A DNA stretch of 42,537 bases from an uncultured Lachnoclostridium sp. (GTDB lineage: Bacteria > Bacillota > Clostridia > Lachnospirales > Lachnospiraceae): the NCBI GenBank assembly GCA_948330435.1, contig CAOJBY010000029.1, positions 1-42,537 of the forward strand, read 5' to 3'. The notes under the pieces were generated by a model. It was not told the DNA's origin, ran no database searches, and was given only the letters and a program-made list of their open reading frames with translations. A program made the position numbers and the translations under genes. Positions 23,488 through 32,520 of the stretch are shown in pieces; position 1 is the first letter of the stretch, and each line of letters starts with the position of its first letter.

Positions 23488-24246
23488 ATGAATGCAAATA
23501 TCATTATTGAGTGCAAAGATCTGGGAAAACAGTACAAAACACCAGAGGGAGAAAGAGTCATTATAGAACGGATGGACCTGGCAGTGAAAGAAAACGAATT
23601 TGTAGTTTTGTTTGGGCCGGGTCAGTGCGGGAAAACAACAATGATTCGACTTTTGTCAGGCCTTGAACAGCCGGACAGGGGAGCGGTAAGGATTAATGGA
23701 AAACGGATACAGGGCCCGGGTCCGGACAGAGGAGTTGTATATCAGACGATTTCCCTGTTCCCCTGGCTGACGGTTATGGGAAATGTGGAATATGGGCCAA
23801 AAGTCCGGGGAATTGCAAAAAAAGAAAGAAGAGAAAAGGCTCAGCATTATATTGAACTTGTCGGACTAAAGGGATTTGAAAATACTTACCCGGTTAAATT
23901 GTCAGGCGGAATGAAGCAGCGGGTGGGGATTGCTCGGGCTTACTGTAACGAACCGGTTGTTATGTTTATGGATGAACCGTTTGGAGCACTGGATGCCCAG
24001 ACCAGGTATCTGATGCAGGAAGAACTGGCTCAGATCTGGGAAAAGGAACAGAGAACCGTAATCTTTGTTACAAACAATATTGAGGAGGCTTTATATCTGG
24101 CAGATCGGATTATCGTAATGCGGAATTGCCCGTCTTCCATTAAAAGGGAGTACGAGATCGATCTTCCCAGGCCGAGAAACTATGTGGATCCGGAATTTTT
24201 GAGACTCCGCAAGGAAATTACGGGTATCATGGACAAAACCCTGTAG
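23488..24246 (+). CDS. ABC importer ATPase, SsuB type, lacking H-loop histidine
   Basis: The 252-residue nucleotide-binding protein has Walker A GPGQCGKT (43-50), Q-loop Gln86, a canonical signature LSGGM (138-142) and Walker B VVMFMDEP with catalytic Glu163. In the switch region the usual Thr-His-Asp reads VTNNIEEA: Asn196 replaces the H-loop histidine. Alone this would weaken hydrolysis; paired with the next ATPase it makes a consistent asymmetric dimer (see findings). It should power uptake through the two permeases. Confidence 0.9.
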   Translation: MNANIIIECKDLGKQYKTPEGERVIIERMDLAVKENEFVVLFGPGQCGKTTMIRLLSGLEQPDRGAVRINGKRIQGPGPDRGVVYQTISLFPWLTVMGNVEYGPKVRGIAKKERREKAQHYIELVGLKGFENTYPVKLSGGMKQRVGIARAYCNEPVVMFMDEPFGALDAQTRYLMQEELAQIWEKEQRTVIFVTNNIEEALYLADRIIVMRNCPSSIKREYEIDLPRPRNYVDPEFLRLRKEITGIMDKTL

Positions 24247-24260
24247 GAAAGGAGCCGGAT

Positions 24261-24995
24261 ATGGGTGCGATTCAGGTAAAAAATCTGACCAAGAAATTTG
24301 GAGATTTGCTGGTTTTGGATGATATATCTTTTGAGGTGGGTAATGGAGAATTTCTTTGCATAGTGGGGCCTACAGGATGCGGAAAGACTACGTTTTTAAA
24401 CAGTTTGACGAAACTCTATGAACTTACTGCGGGAGAGATTCTTCTAAACGGAGAAGCAGTTGACTTAAAAAAACATAATGTTTCTTATATATTTCAGGAA
24501 ACCTCAACCATGCCATGGCTTACTGTGGAGCAGAATGTAGGCTTTGGATTGGATATTAAAAAAGTCCCGGAAAAAGAAAAGAAAGAAAGCGTAAGTGAAA
24601 TGCTGGAAATCGTAGGACTTATGCAATACAGGAATTATTATCCCGCCCAATTATCTTCCAGTATGCTTCAGCGGGTTGCCATAGCAAGGGCATTTGCCAC
24701 AAAGCCGGATTTGCTTTTGATGGATGAGCCTTATGGACAGTTGGATATTGAGCTGCGGTTTAAGCTTGAGGATGAACTGATAAAGCTTTGGAAAAAGACG
24801 GGAACCACGGTTTTATTTATTACCCATAACATTGAAGAATCTGTGTATTTGGGCGAAAAGATATTGGTTTTAACAAATAAGCCTACAAAGGTTAAAAAGT
24901 TTATTACAGACGATTTGCCACGGCCAAGAGATATTGCAGATCCGGAGTTTGTAAAGCTTCGGAATGAAGTGACAGAACTCATTAAGTGGTGGTGA
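24261..24995 (+). CDS. ABC importer ATPase, SsuB type, with degenerate signature motif
   Basis: The 244-residue nucleotide-binding protein has Walker A GPTGCGKT (36-43), a Q-loop (FQE), Walker B LLLMDEP with Glu156 and an intact H-loop His189 (FITHNIEES). Its signature reads LSSSM (131-135) in place of LSGGM, which should impair its contribution to the partner's ATP site. It follows the first ATPase after 14 nt and precedes the sulfatase gene. Most likely it is the second half of a heterodimer. Confidence 0.9.
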   Translation: MGAIQVKNLTKKFGDLLVLDDISFEVGNGEFLCIVGPTGCGKTTFLNSLTKLYELTAGEILLNGEAVDLKKHNVSYIFQETSTMPWLTVEQNVGFGLDIKKVPEKEKKESVSEMLEIVGLMQYRNYYPAQLSSSMLQRVAIARAFATKPDLLLMDEPYGQLDIELRFKLEDELIKLWKKTGTTVLFITHNIEESVYLGEKILVLTNKPTKVKKFITDDLPRPRDIADPEFVKLRNEVTELIKWW

Positions 24996-25019
24996 CATTT
25001 TGAAGAAGGGAAGATTAAT

Positions 25020-26486
25020 ATGAAACAGAGACCAAATGTGATTTATATTCTGGCAGATGATATGGGATATGGAGATGTATCTGCTTTAAATGAAAATGCA
25101 GGTTTTCGGACGCCGAACTTTGATGCAATGTGTGAAGAGGGGGTTGCCTTTACGGATGCACATGCGTCTTCGGCAGTATGTACACCCTCCAGATATAGCA
25201 TTTTGACGGGAAGGTATAATTGGAGGTCAAGGCTTAAATGTGATGTTATGAGTGGATATTCGGAGCCATTGATTGAAGAAGGACGAATGACAGTGGGACA
25301 TTTGTTCCAGGAAAATGGTTACGTGACGGCAGCTATAGGAAAATGGCATCTTGGGATGAGTTTTAAGAAAGATGAAACTTTTGTGGAAAAAGAAGGATAT
25401 GAGACTTGTGAGGGAGTAGATTATTCAGGAAAAATTGAACGTTCACCTATTACAAATGGCTTCGACTATTATTATGGAATCAGTGCATCTCTGGATATGG
25501 CTCCTTATATTTACATAGAAAATGACAGATTTACAAAGATGCCGGATCATGAAACGGAAGATACAGGAAAAAGATTTTGGAGAAAAGGGCCAACAGCTCC
25601 GGATTTTGTACATGAGGAAGTGCTGCCTCATTTGACTGACAAAGTTTTGGAGAAAATTGAAGAATATAAAGAACGGCCTTTCTTTATCTATTTCCCTATG
25701 CCGGCACCTCATACGCCCATACTTCCCACAAAAGAGTTCTTGGGAAAATCCGGAACAAATGAATACGGTGATTTTGTATTGATGTGCGATGACGTAGTAG
25801 GAAAAATTTCTGAAAAACTGAAAGAACTTGGACTGTATGAAAACACGATTTTGATCTATACGTCAGATAACGGATGCTCGCCTATGGCTGATTATCAGGA
25901 ACTTTTAGAGGCCGGACATAATCCCAGTTACATTTTCCGGGGACACAAAGCAGATATTTACGAGGGCGGTCATAGAATTCCTTTGCTTGTCCGGTGGCCT
26001 GCACTGATAAAGCCAGGAAATAAATGTGATAAGCTGGTATGCCTTTCTGATTTCTTTGCCACTATGGCGGATTATTTCGAGACAGAGATTCCGGAACATG
26101 CGGCGGTTGACAGCATTAGTAATCTTCCCCTATGGAAAGACGCAGACGGACCGGAGGTCAGAGAAGACGTAGTACATCAGAGTGTGGATGGTTCCCTTTC
26201 CATAAGGAAAGGAAAGTATAAACTTGAGATGTGTCCGGGGTCAGGTGGATGGTCATTTCCAAAGCCGGGAGAAGAAACGGAGGATATGCCGGAATTTCAG
26301 TTGTATGATTTGGAAAATGATATTGGAGAAACACGTAATATTATCCGGGAACATCCGGCAATTGCCGATTACCTGAAAGGAATTCTGGTGAGATATATCC
26401 GTCAGGGCCGCAGCACTCCGGGGGAAAAGCAAAAAAACAACGGTATAGAGATATGGGATGCCATTCAATGGATCGAGAAGATATGA
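25020..26486 (+). CDS. type I sulfatase (Cys type), predicted cytoplasmic
   Basis: This 488-residue sulfatase hydrolyses a sulfate ester, freeing sulfate. The Cys-type activation motif is CTPSR with Cys54 (becomes formylglycine) and Arg58. Metal and active-site residues visible are Asp13/Asp14 (LADDMGYGD), Lys108 and His110 (GKWHLG), His231 (PAPHTPI), Asp283/Asn284 (YTSDNG) and Lys310 (GHKADIYEGGHRIP). The N-terminus starts directly with the fold (MKQRPNVIYILADDMG), so there is no signal peptide and the enzyme should stay in the cytoplasm. It lies behind the importer genes, and a maturase of the anaerobic type is encoded 4.4 kb upstream. The natural substrate is unknown. Confidence 0.93.
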   Translation: MKQRPNVIYILADDMGYGDVSALNENAGFRTPNFDAMCEEGVAFTDAHASSAVCTPSRYSILTGRYNWRSRLKCDVMSGYSEPLIEEGRMTVGHLFQENGYVTAAIGKWHLGMSFKKDETFVEKEGYETCEGVDYSGKIERSPITNGFDYYYGISASLDMAPYIYIENDRFTKMPDHETEDTGKRFWRKGPTAPDFVHEEVLPHLTDKVLEKIEEYKERPFFIYFPMPAPHTPILPTKEFLGKSGTNEYGDFVLMCDDVVGKISEKLKELGLYENTILIYTSDNGCSPMADYQELLEAGHNPSYIFRGHKADIYEGGHRIPLLVRWPALIKPGNKCDKLVCLSDFFATMADYFETEIPEHAAVDSISNLPLWKDADGPEVREDVVHQSVDGSLSIRKGKYKLEMCPGSGGWSFPKPGEETEDMPEFQLYDLENDIGETRNIIREHPAIADYLKGILVRYIRQGRSTPGEKQKNNGIEIWDAIQWIEKI

Positions 26487-26487
26487 A

Positions 26488-27270
26488 ATGACGTATATAG
26501 TAATTCTCATAATCAGTTTTTCTGCCGCACTTCTGGGGACCATATGCGGCATTGGCGGCGGGGTGGTTTTGAAGCCGTTAATGGATGCAATGAGTGGTCT
26601 TGGGATTGCCGAAATCAATTTTCTGTCAGGGTGTACAGTGCTGTGCATGTCATCTTACTCTGTTTTAAAAGAGAAAGTAAGCCGCAGGTCCGTAATTGAT
26701 CAAAAGGTTACACCGTTTCTGGGAATTGGATCGGCCGTAGGAGGACTTCTGGGAAAACAGATTTTTCAGATTATGTGGTACAAAATGGGAGACACGGGAA
26801 AGCTTCGTATCATACAGGCGGTGCTTCTTATGGTGATTACAGCAGCAACTTTGGCTTATACCTTTCAGGAGAAGAACTGCCGTACTTATAGGATGAATGG
26901 AAAAGGGACAGCCGCTTTTATTGGAGGTGTGCTGGGAGTGTTTTCCGCTTTTCTCGGAATCGGGGGCGGTCCTATGAATCTTGTTGTCCTGTATACTTTT
27001 TATTCCATGTCGCCAAAAGCGGCTGCAAGTAATTCCTTATATATTATTATGCTCTCTCAGCTTGCCAGCATTTTGTGGACGGCTGGCACCAAAGAACTTC
27101 CAAATGTATCACCCGTACTGCTTATAGGAATGAGTGCATGTGGAATCACAGGAGGAATGGCAGGAAGAAAAATTCAAAAAAAGATAGAAGACAATACAGT
27201 GAACAAGTTGTTTCGGCTTTTTTTGGTTATTATTTTAGGGATTTGTGTTTATAATATATCATCCCATTGA
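26488..27270 (+). CDS. TauE/SafE-family anion permease, possible sulfite/sulfate exporter
   Basis: The 260-residue protein has about eight hydrophobic segments in two related halves, each with a glycine-rich motif: CGIGGGVVLKPLMDAM and LGIGGGPMNLVVLYTF. This is typical of TauE/SafE (DUF81) permeases, several of which export sulfite, sulfoacetate or related anions. ATG 26488 lies one base after the sulfatase stop; the ATG at 26458 inside that gene is rejected because it would add a hydrophilic leader. In this operon it would remove the sulfate freed by the sulfatase; direction and ion are inferred. Confidence 0.85.
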   Translation: MTYIVILIISFSAALLGTICGIGGGVVLKPLMDAMSGLGIAEINFLSGCTVLCMSSYSVLKEKVSRRSVIDQKVTPFLGIGSAVGGLLGKQIFQIMWYKMGDTGKLRIIQAVLLMVITAATLAYTFQEKNCRTYRMNGKGTAAFIGGVLGVFSAFLGIGGGPMNLVVLYTFYSMSPKAAASNSLYIIMLSQLASILWTAGTKELPNVSPVLLIGMSACGITGGMAGRKIQKKIEDNTVNKLFRLFLVIILGICVYNISSH

Positions 27271-27293
27271 TTCTATACAAAGTCTCTCTTTTT

Positions 27294-27302
27294 TGTTATA
27301 AT
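27294..27302 (+). promoter_or_regulatory. extended -10 promoter of the DUF3829-like lipoprotein gene
   Basis: TGTTATAAT (27294-27302) is an extended -10 with a perfect TATAAT. A -35 is weak (ATACAA, 16 bp upstream). Confidence 0.55.
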
Positions 27303-27338
27303 AAATCCATCTTATTTTACGCAGGAGGGATTTGAATC

Positions 27339-28376
27339 ATGAAAGGGTTAAGTTTTACTAGAGTGCTTGCCATACTGCTCATCTTTGCTCTTGTTCTGCC
27401 GGGGTGCGGCAAGAAAGTAGAGGAGCCGGATAAGACGAAACCGGAGCAGCCGGATAAAGAGGTCACCGCAGAAGCGGACATGGAAGATATGGAACCTGAG
27501 GAGGAAGAGATTCCTCCGGAGCAGATGGATCTCATCAAGTATAATTATTATGTGGAGCTGAATAATCAGATAGTAGAGATTTTGGATTCGATTGAATACT
27601 ACTATCAGGTTGTAGACGAGACAGAAGAATTTTCCTTGCTGCCGGATACGGGTCTTACCTATGGTTACCGTGTTTATGGAAACAATACGGACGTTTTGGA
27701 GGATTGCCTGCTGTTGGCAGATATGGATCCCAGTTACGGAGATATGGATACCCTGGTTAAGGACATGGCGGATTCCCTTGGAGCCTTGATGACTGCTTTC
27801 TCGGATATCAGTCGCAGCAATGATTATGCGGACAACCAGTATGCGAAAGCAAAGGAATATCATGCAATTGTTTATGCGAATGCAGACGTATTTGCGGAAT
27901 ATGGCTATGCATTTATGAATGCCATTGACGAGATGGGTACAGCCAAGACGGAAGAAGAAGAGCAGAAGATGAAAGAAGAGGGCAACCTTATCATTTATAA
28001 TGCCAGCAGGGCTATTTCCATTGGACGGGAAGTTCTGGATACAGCTTATGACCAGGGTGTCAGCGATGAAAATCTTACGGATCTGGATCTTACGGAAATT
28101 CGGGCGTTGTATGATGAATTGGTAGCAGTGGTAGCTGATTTTGATGCGGCTACGGCTGATAATGATCAGCTGGTCAAGGAGTCATTGTCCAATTCCCGCC
28201 CCTTTGACGGTCTTTTGGATGGTCTGATTCAGGCTCTTGAGTGGGTGATGAAGCAGGCAGAGAGCGGACAACTTCCGGACATGAGTGGTTCCGGTGCACC
28301 TCTGGGATCTCTGGAGCATTTTTCCTATGTCCTAGGACAGTGTATTGATCGGTATAATTCGGTGTTTGTGGAGTAG
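27339..28376 (+). CDS. DUF3829/YiiG-like lipoprotein
   Basis: The 345-residue product starts MKGLSFTRVLAILLIFALVL with lipobox LPGC, so it is a membrane-anchored lipoprotein. After an acidic Pro/Glu linker (about 25-65) comes a largely helical domain beginning LIKYNYYVELNNQIVEILDS and containing DYADNQYAKAKEYHAIV. This pattern resembles DUF3829 (YiiG-type) proteins, whose function is not known. It has its own promoter and a strong terminator, so it is independent of both neighbouring operons. AGGAGGG precedes the ATG. Confidence 0.7.
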   Translation: MKGLSFTRVLAILLIFALVLPGCGKKVEEPDKTKPEQPDKEVTAEADMEDMEPEEEEIPPEQMDLIKYNYYVELNNQIVEILDSIEYYYQVVDETEEFSLLPDTGLTYGYRVYGNNTDVLEDCLLLADMDPSYGDMDTLVKDMADSLGALMTAFSDISRSNDYADNQYAKAKEYHAIVYANADVFAEYGYAFMNAIDEMGTAKTEEEEQKMKEEGNLIIYNASRAISIGREVLDTAYDQGVSDENLTDLDLTEIRALYDELVAVVADFDAATADNDQLVKESLSNSRPFDGLLDGLIQALEWVMKQAESGQLPDMSGSGAPLGSLEHFSYVLGQCIDRYNSVFVE

Positions 28377-28403
28377 CATAAAGATAGATAAATATGAATA
28401 GAA

Positions 28404-28446
28404 ACGGCGGGAAGATATGATTTTATGGATGATATCTTCCCGCCGT
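28404..28446 (+). terminator. strong Rho-independent terminator
   Basis: A perfect 15-bp stem, ACGGCGGGAAGATAT (28404-28418) with ATATCTTCCCGCCGT (28432-28446), 13-nt loop, followed by CTGTTTTGG. It separates the lipoprotein gene from the sugar cluster. Confidence 0.75.
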
Positions 28447-28543
28447 CTGTTTTGGAGAAACATCCATACATCATAAGCAGTATGGAAAACCCTTGCATTT
28501 TGAAAGGAAAAGGTTGTGACTTTTAATGGAATTTTTCGCAGGA

Positions 28544-28569
28544 TATAATAATAAATAACACCGGTGTTA
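28544..28569 (+). promoter_or_regulatory. promoter -10 with perfect 14-bp palindromic operator
   Basis: TATAAT (28544-28549) is the -10; no good -35 is seen at 17 bp. From 28556 to 28569 runs TAACACCGGTGTTA, a perfect palindrome at about the transcription start. It is a likely repressor operator for the cluster. The only regulator in the cluster is of the BglG type, so the binding protein is unknown. Confidence 0.5.
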
Positions 28570-28598
28570 CCGGAATATTGATTAAAACAGGTGAGGGT

Positions 28599-30137
28599 AT
28601 GGTAAAATATCTTGTGGGGTGCGATATAGGAACCAGCGGTGCAAAAGCAGTCCTGGCGGATGTGGAAGGAAGAATCTATGGAAGCTGTTATGTGGAGTAT
28701 CCGCTGTATTCGCCAAGAGCCGGGTGGTTTGAACATGATCCCAACGATTACTGGGAGGTTTTTAAAAAAAATATAGGGGCAGTCCTAAAACAGTCCGGTA
28801 TAAATCCAAAAGAAATTGCAGGCGTCAGCGTCAGTGCCTGTTCTCCCTGCTGCATTCTGGTAGATCGGGAGGGAAATGCTTTAAAGAGAAGCCCCATCTG
28901 GATGGACAGGCGGGCAAAGGAGGAATGTGAATTTGTCCGGAACATTTATGATGATGACTGGATCTTTCAAGTGTCCGCCAATCCTTTGGATCCCCATAGT
29001 GGGGCAATTAAGCTTTTGTGGGAAAAAAATAATAACCCGGAGCTTTATAAAAAGGCTTATAAAATGCTGAATCCTGCCAATTTCATCACCATGAAGCTGA
29101 CAGGAGAATTCGTAACGGATTATTCCAATGCATCTCTAATCGGCATATTTTTTGATATTGTCAAAAGGGAATGGCGGACGGATATGATAGAGCGTCTCGG
29201 TATGGATGCGGATAAGCTCACACGTCTTGTTCCCTGTCACGAAATTGCGGGAGAGGTGACAAAAAAGGCTGGTGCAGAATGCGGATTGGCCCCAGGAACT
29301 TTAGTTATGGCTGGAACCGTGGATTGTAATGCCGCATGGCTGGGAAATGGCTCAACACGTCCCGGGGATGCCAGTTTAGTGATGGGAACGGCCGGGGCAC
29401 TGGGTGTTGTTCATAAGGAGCCCCGGTTTACGAGAAATCTGACTACCATTATTCATACGGCTGATTCCGAAACCTTGTATACGACTCTGGCGGGAACTTC
29501 AACCTGCGGCGGTCTGCTTCGCTATCTGCGTGATACCTTTACGGAGAAAGAGAGCGAACTGCTGAAAGCAGAGGGAAAGGACATTTACGATGCTTTCTCC
29601 GAAGAAGCGTCCACTGTCCCGGCCGGAGCTGACGGATTGATTGTACTGCCGTATTTTTCCGGCGAGAGAACTCCCCTGTGGAACCCGGATGCCCGTGGAA
29701 TGGTATTTGGCTTATCCTTTTCTCACAGGCGGGGGCACTGGGTTCGGGCCATGATGGAGGGAGGAATCTATGCCGTTTATCACTGTCTGAGGATTATGCA
29801 GGAGAACCGTCTTCCTATCAGCAATCCCATTATGGTCAGCGAGGGCGGATCCAAAAGTGAATTGTGGCGCCAGATCGCATCGGACATTTTGAATGTGGAC
29901 CTGGATTATATGAGAGATGCAAAGGGAGCACCTATGGGTAATGTGATAAATGCAGGTGTCGGGGCAGGTATTTTTGGGAGCTTTGACGTGGCAAAAACCT
30001 TTATACGAGTAGATCAGACACATCATTCGGATCCGGGGCGGCATGGGGTGTATGAAACTTATTATGCACTTTACCGCAAACTGTATGAAGATGTTAAAAA
30101 CAATTATGAGATTTTATCGAGGATAAAGAATGGTTAG
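28599..30137 (+). CDS. FGGY-family carbohydrate kinase, xylulokinase-like
   Basis: The 512-residue kinase has the N-terminal ATP motif VGCDIGTSGAKAVL, the sugar-site WMDRRAKEE, the catalytic-base region AGTVDCNAAWLG with Asp242, FSGERTPLWNPDARG and the C-terminal VSEGGSKSELWRQIASDIL. This is closest to the XylB/gluconokinase branch. It phosphorylates a sugar, polyol or sugar acid with ATP. ATG 28599 is used (GGTGAGGG site); an upstream TTG in frame is unlikely. It heads the cluster and overlaps the regulator gene by 8 nt. A kinase is needed for substrate brought in by the ABC importer downstream, but not for PTS substrates. Confidence 0.88.
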   Translation: MVKYLVGCDIGTSGAKAVLADVEGRIYGSCYVEYPLYSPRAGWFEHDPNDYWEVFKKNIGAVLKQSGINPKEIAGVSVSACSPCCILVDREGNALKRSPIWMDRRAKEECEFVRNIYDDDWIFQVSANPLDPHSGAIKLLWEKNNNPELYKKAYKMLNPANFITMKLTGEFVTDYSNASLIGIFFDIVKREWRTDMIERLGMDADKLTRLVPCHEIAGEVTKKAGAECGLAPGTLVMAGTVDCNAAWLGNGSTRPGDASLVMGTAGALGVVHKEPRFTRNLTTIIHTADSETLYTTLAGTSTCGGLLRYLRDTFTEKESELLKAEGKDIYDAFSEEASTVPAGADGLIVLPYFSGERTPLWNPDARGMVFGLSFSHRRGHWVRAMMEGGIYAVYHCLRIMQENRLPISNPIMVSEGGSKSELWRQIASDILNVDLDYMRDAKGAPMGNVINAGVGAGIFGSFDVAKTFIRVDQTHHSDPGRHGVYETYYALYRKLYEDVKNNYEILSRIKNG

Positions 30138-32220
30138 TCAAAAAGATCTGAAAATACTTGTTTTTCTGTTTGAAAAGGCACAGGAGCGAAAGGGTACAAC
30201 CATAGAGGAGCTGGCAAAGAGCTTTGGGATTTCCAGCCGCACGGTAAGAAATAATCTGGAACGGATCGATTATTATTTGAAGATAAATCATCTGCCCCCT
30301 CTGAAACGGGAGCGAAAAAACGGAATGATTCTTGATCTGGAGCCGGAGGAGTTGGAAAGTGCCAGAAAGCTTCTCTTGGAGATGAATACAGAAAATTATG
30401 TATTTTCCAAAGAGGAACGGATCTTGTATTTGAAACTTCTGTTATTTGACGCAGAGGGGTATCTGACCTACGAACAGCTCTCCCAGGCACTGTTCGTAAG
30501 CAGAAAAACAGTGATAGATGATGTGCATTTTGTGAAAGAGGACTGTGAGGCCAGAGGAATAAAGCTGATTGGCACAAAGCATGGATTAAAATATGAGGGG
30601 GAAGAACTTAAGCTGAGGAGACTGTTAACGGACAGTCTCCTTGAGATATTTACACCTCTGGAACTTTGGGAGATTCTTCGTGATATTTATCCAAACAAAA
30701 GCATTATTATTGAAAAAATGTGGCATAAGACGGCGGGAAGAAACGGAATAGGTATATGCGAAGAAAAGCTTCGGGCGGCAGAGCAGAAAGGAAAATCTTC
30801 CATTACCGATGCACAGTACTATATGATTATTATTCTGACTGTCCTGGCAGGAAAAAGAAGAGCAAAAGGCAAGCCGTCAGTAACGGAAGTTGATGGGGGT
30901 AAGCCGCCCTGGTACCTGGAAGAATATTTTAAAGAGATGCACAAAGAAAAAACGTATGATTTCAGGAAAGAGGATGAAGATTATCTCCTTACGGAGCTTC
31001 ACCGGATTTTTAACCTGGAGAATCTGGGAAAATCAGAAAGCCTGTCTTTGGCAATCACAGAACACATTCTTCTGGAAGTAAGTGAAAGGATGAAAAAACC
31101 TTATTACAAGGATGCGGAGCTTCGATCAAGTCTGCAGAAGCATCTGATTTCCCTGATTGAAAACAGTTTTGTCTCTTACGATACCGATATGAAGAACCTG
31201 CGGATTATGACAGAAGAAAATCCGGTGCTGTATCAGAGCATTCAAAACTGCCTGCGGCAGTTTCCGGACGAAAAGCTTCATACAGATCCAAAGTCTGAGG
31301 GAGCTTTGCTGATGCTTCATTTTCTGGCTGCAGATGAACGGCGTTATATGAAAAACAGTATAAATTATACTACAATTATTGTCTGCAATAACGGAGTGGG
31401 AACGGCTAAAATTGTATCTGCTCGTATTAAGCAATTTTTCCCTCAGATTCAGATTATTACAACCACAGGCTTGCGCAGTGCGGGAAAGGTAATCAGTGAG
31501 GAAAAACCGGACTTTATTATTTCAACAGTCTCTTTTGAATATTTGAATATTCCGGTCATTCTCGTTAATACGCTTCCCACGGAGGATGATTTCAAAAAGA
31601 TTCGGCTCTTTCTTAGCGGAAATGGGCGGATGAATAAAAGCTTTGTGAAAGACACGGTCTATTCACAGGTCATAAAAGCAATTACAGAGACCTGCGAGAT
31701 TCGTGATGCAGAGCAGTTGGAGGAAAAGCTTTCAAGAATCTTTTTCATAGACAAGCCCAAATTGGAACTTTTGGATGCACTGACGGAAAGGGAGATTCAG
31801 CTGGGACTTGAGACAAAGGGATGGGAGGATGCAATCCGTCAAAGTGCCCGCCCACTGGCCGAACAGGGATTTGTAACACCCGGATATATAGAATGTATGG
31901 TTCAGAATGTAAAGACAATGGGGCCGTATATTGTTATCACAAAGGGAATTGCTCTGCCCCATGCACTCTCTACTGATGGGGTTTTGCGTTCTGCTATTAG
32001 TCTGGCAACTTTGAAGACAGGCGTTTCTTTTGGACATAAAATGAATGATCCTGTGCAGCTTATTATCTGTATTGCCACCTCTGACAAAAAGGAGCATATG
32101 AGGGAGATGGTAAAGCTGATTCAGTTCATTAGCAATAAAGAAATGGTAAGACGGGTAAACGAGGCAGTAACTCCGGGAGAGGTTCTTAGCGTTATCCAAA
32201 AGATGCATGGGAAAGGATAG
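30130..32220 (+). CDS. BglG/LicR-type PTS-controlled regulator with EIIB and EIIA domains
   Basis: The 696-residue regulator has an N-terminal HTH (about 5-60; TIEELAKSFGISSRTVRNNL), a second HTH (about 95-155; LTYEQLSQALFVSRKTVIDD), two PRD regions (about 165-400), an EIIB-like domain with Cys419 (IIVCNNGVGTAKIV) and a C-terminal EIIA domain of the mannitol/fructose class with His611 (TKGIALPHALSTDGV). In this family HPr and EII proteins phosphorylate PRD histidines, linking gene activation to sugar flux. It should be a transcriptional activator rather than an RNA-binding antiterminator, since DNA-binding HTH domains are present. No separate EIIA gene is in the cluster, so its EIIA domain may also feed the IIB next door. 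Confidence 0.9.
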   Translation: MVSQKDLKILVFLFEKAQERKGTTIEELAKSFGISSRTVRNNLERIDYYLKINHLPPLKRERKNGMILDLEPEELESARKLLLEMNTENYVFSKEERILYLKLLLFDAEGYLTYEQLSQALFVSRKTVIDDVHFVKEDCEARGIKLIGTKHGLKYEGEELKLRRLLTDSLLEIFTPLELWEILRDIYPNKSIIIEKMWHKTAGRNGIGICEEKLRAAEQKGKSSITDAQYYMIIILTVLAGKRRAKGKPSVTEVDGGKPPWYLEEYFKEMHKEKTYDFRKEDEDYLLTELHRIFNLENLGKSESLSLAITEHILLEVSERMKKPYYKDAELRSSLQKHLISLIENSFVSYDTDMKNLRIMTEENPVLYQSIQNCLRQFPDEKLHTDPKSEGALLMLHFLAADERRYMKNSINYTTIIVCNNGVGTAKIVSARIKQFFPQIQIITTTGLRSAGKVISEEKPDFIISTVSFEYLNIPVILVNTLPTEDDFKKIRLFLSGNGRMNKSFVKDTVYSQVIKAITETCEIRDAEQLEEKLSRIFFIDKPKLELLDALTEREIQLGLETKGWEDAIRQSARPLAEQGFVTPGYIECMVQNVKTMGPYIVITKGIALPHALSTDGVLRSAISLATLKTGVSFGHKMNDPVQLIICIATSDKKEHMREMVKLIQFISNKEMVRRVNEAVTPGEVLSVIQKMHGKG

Positions 32221-32230
32221 GAAAGAGAAA

Positions 32231-32509
32231 ATGAGAATCGTTACCTTATGTGCCTGCGGGCTTGGAACCTGCTTTGCACTGAAAATTAAAACAGAGGAAG
32301 CACTAGAGAGACTGGGGAGATTTTGCGAGGTGATTCCCTGTGATGTGAGCAGCGGCTTTCTGGAACAGGCGGATCTTTATGTGATGCCTTATGGATTGGA
32401 TATGGATGAATCCATAGAGGCGGGAGGTTCCGTTCTGGTGATAGAGGATGTTGTGGATGTGGATGAGATTGAAAGAAAGCTGTCAAAATGGTTTGAAAAT
32501 GGAAAATGA
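32231..32509 (+). CDS. PTS EIIB component, ascorbate/galactitol type
   Basis: This 92-residue protein starts at ATG 32231 (AGGAAAG site); the ATG at 32207 inside the regulator gene is rejected. The phosphocysteine loop is VTLCACGLGTCFALKI, with Cys7 in the expected C-x-x-G-x-G-T pattern. Single-domain EIIB proteins of this size (UlaB, SgcB, GatB) pass phosphate from EIIA to the sugar in EIIC. Its stop overlaps or abuts the IIC gene, so the two subunits should be coupled. Confidence 0.85.
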   Translation: MRIVTLCACGLGTCFALKIKTEEALERLGRFCEVIPCDVSSGFLEQADLYVMPYGLDMDESIEAGGSVLVIEDVVDVDEIERKLSKWFENGK

Positions 32510-32520
32510 GGTGTGGGTCG

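Noticed and set aside
20736..24995. Thiamine-precursor or nitrate importer
   Set aside because: The binding protein fold would allow it, but the operon partners are a sulfatase and an anion exporter under a shared regulator with a sulfatase maturase.
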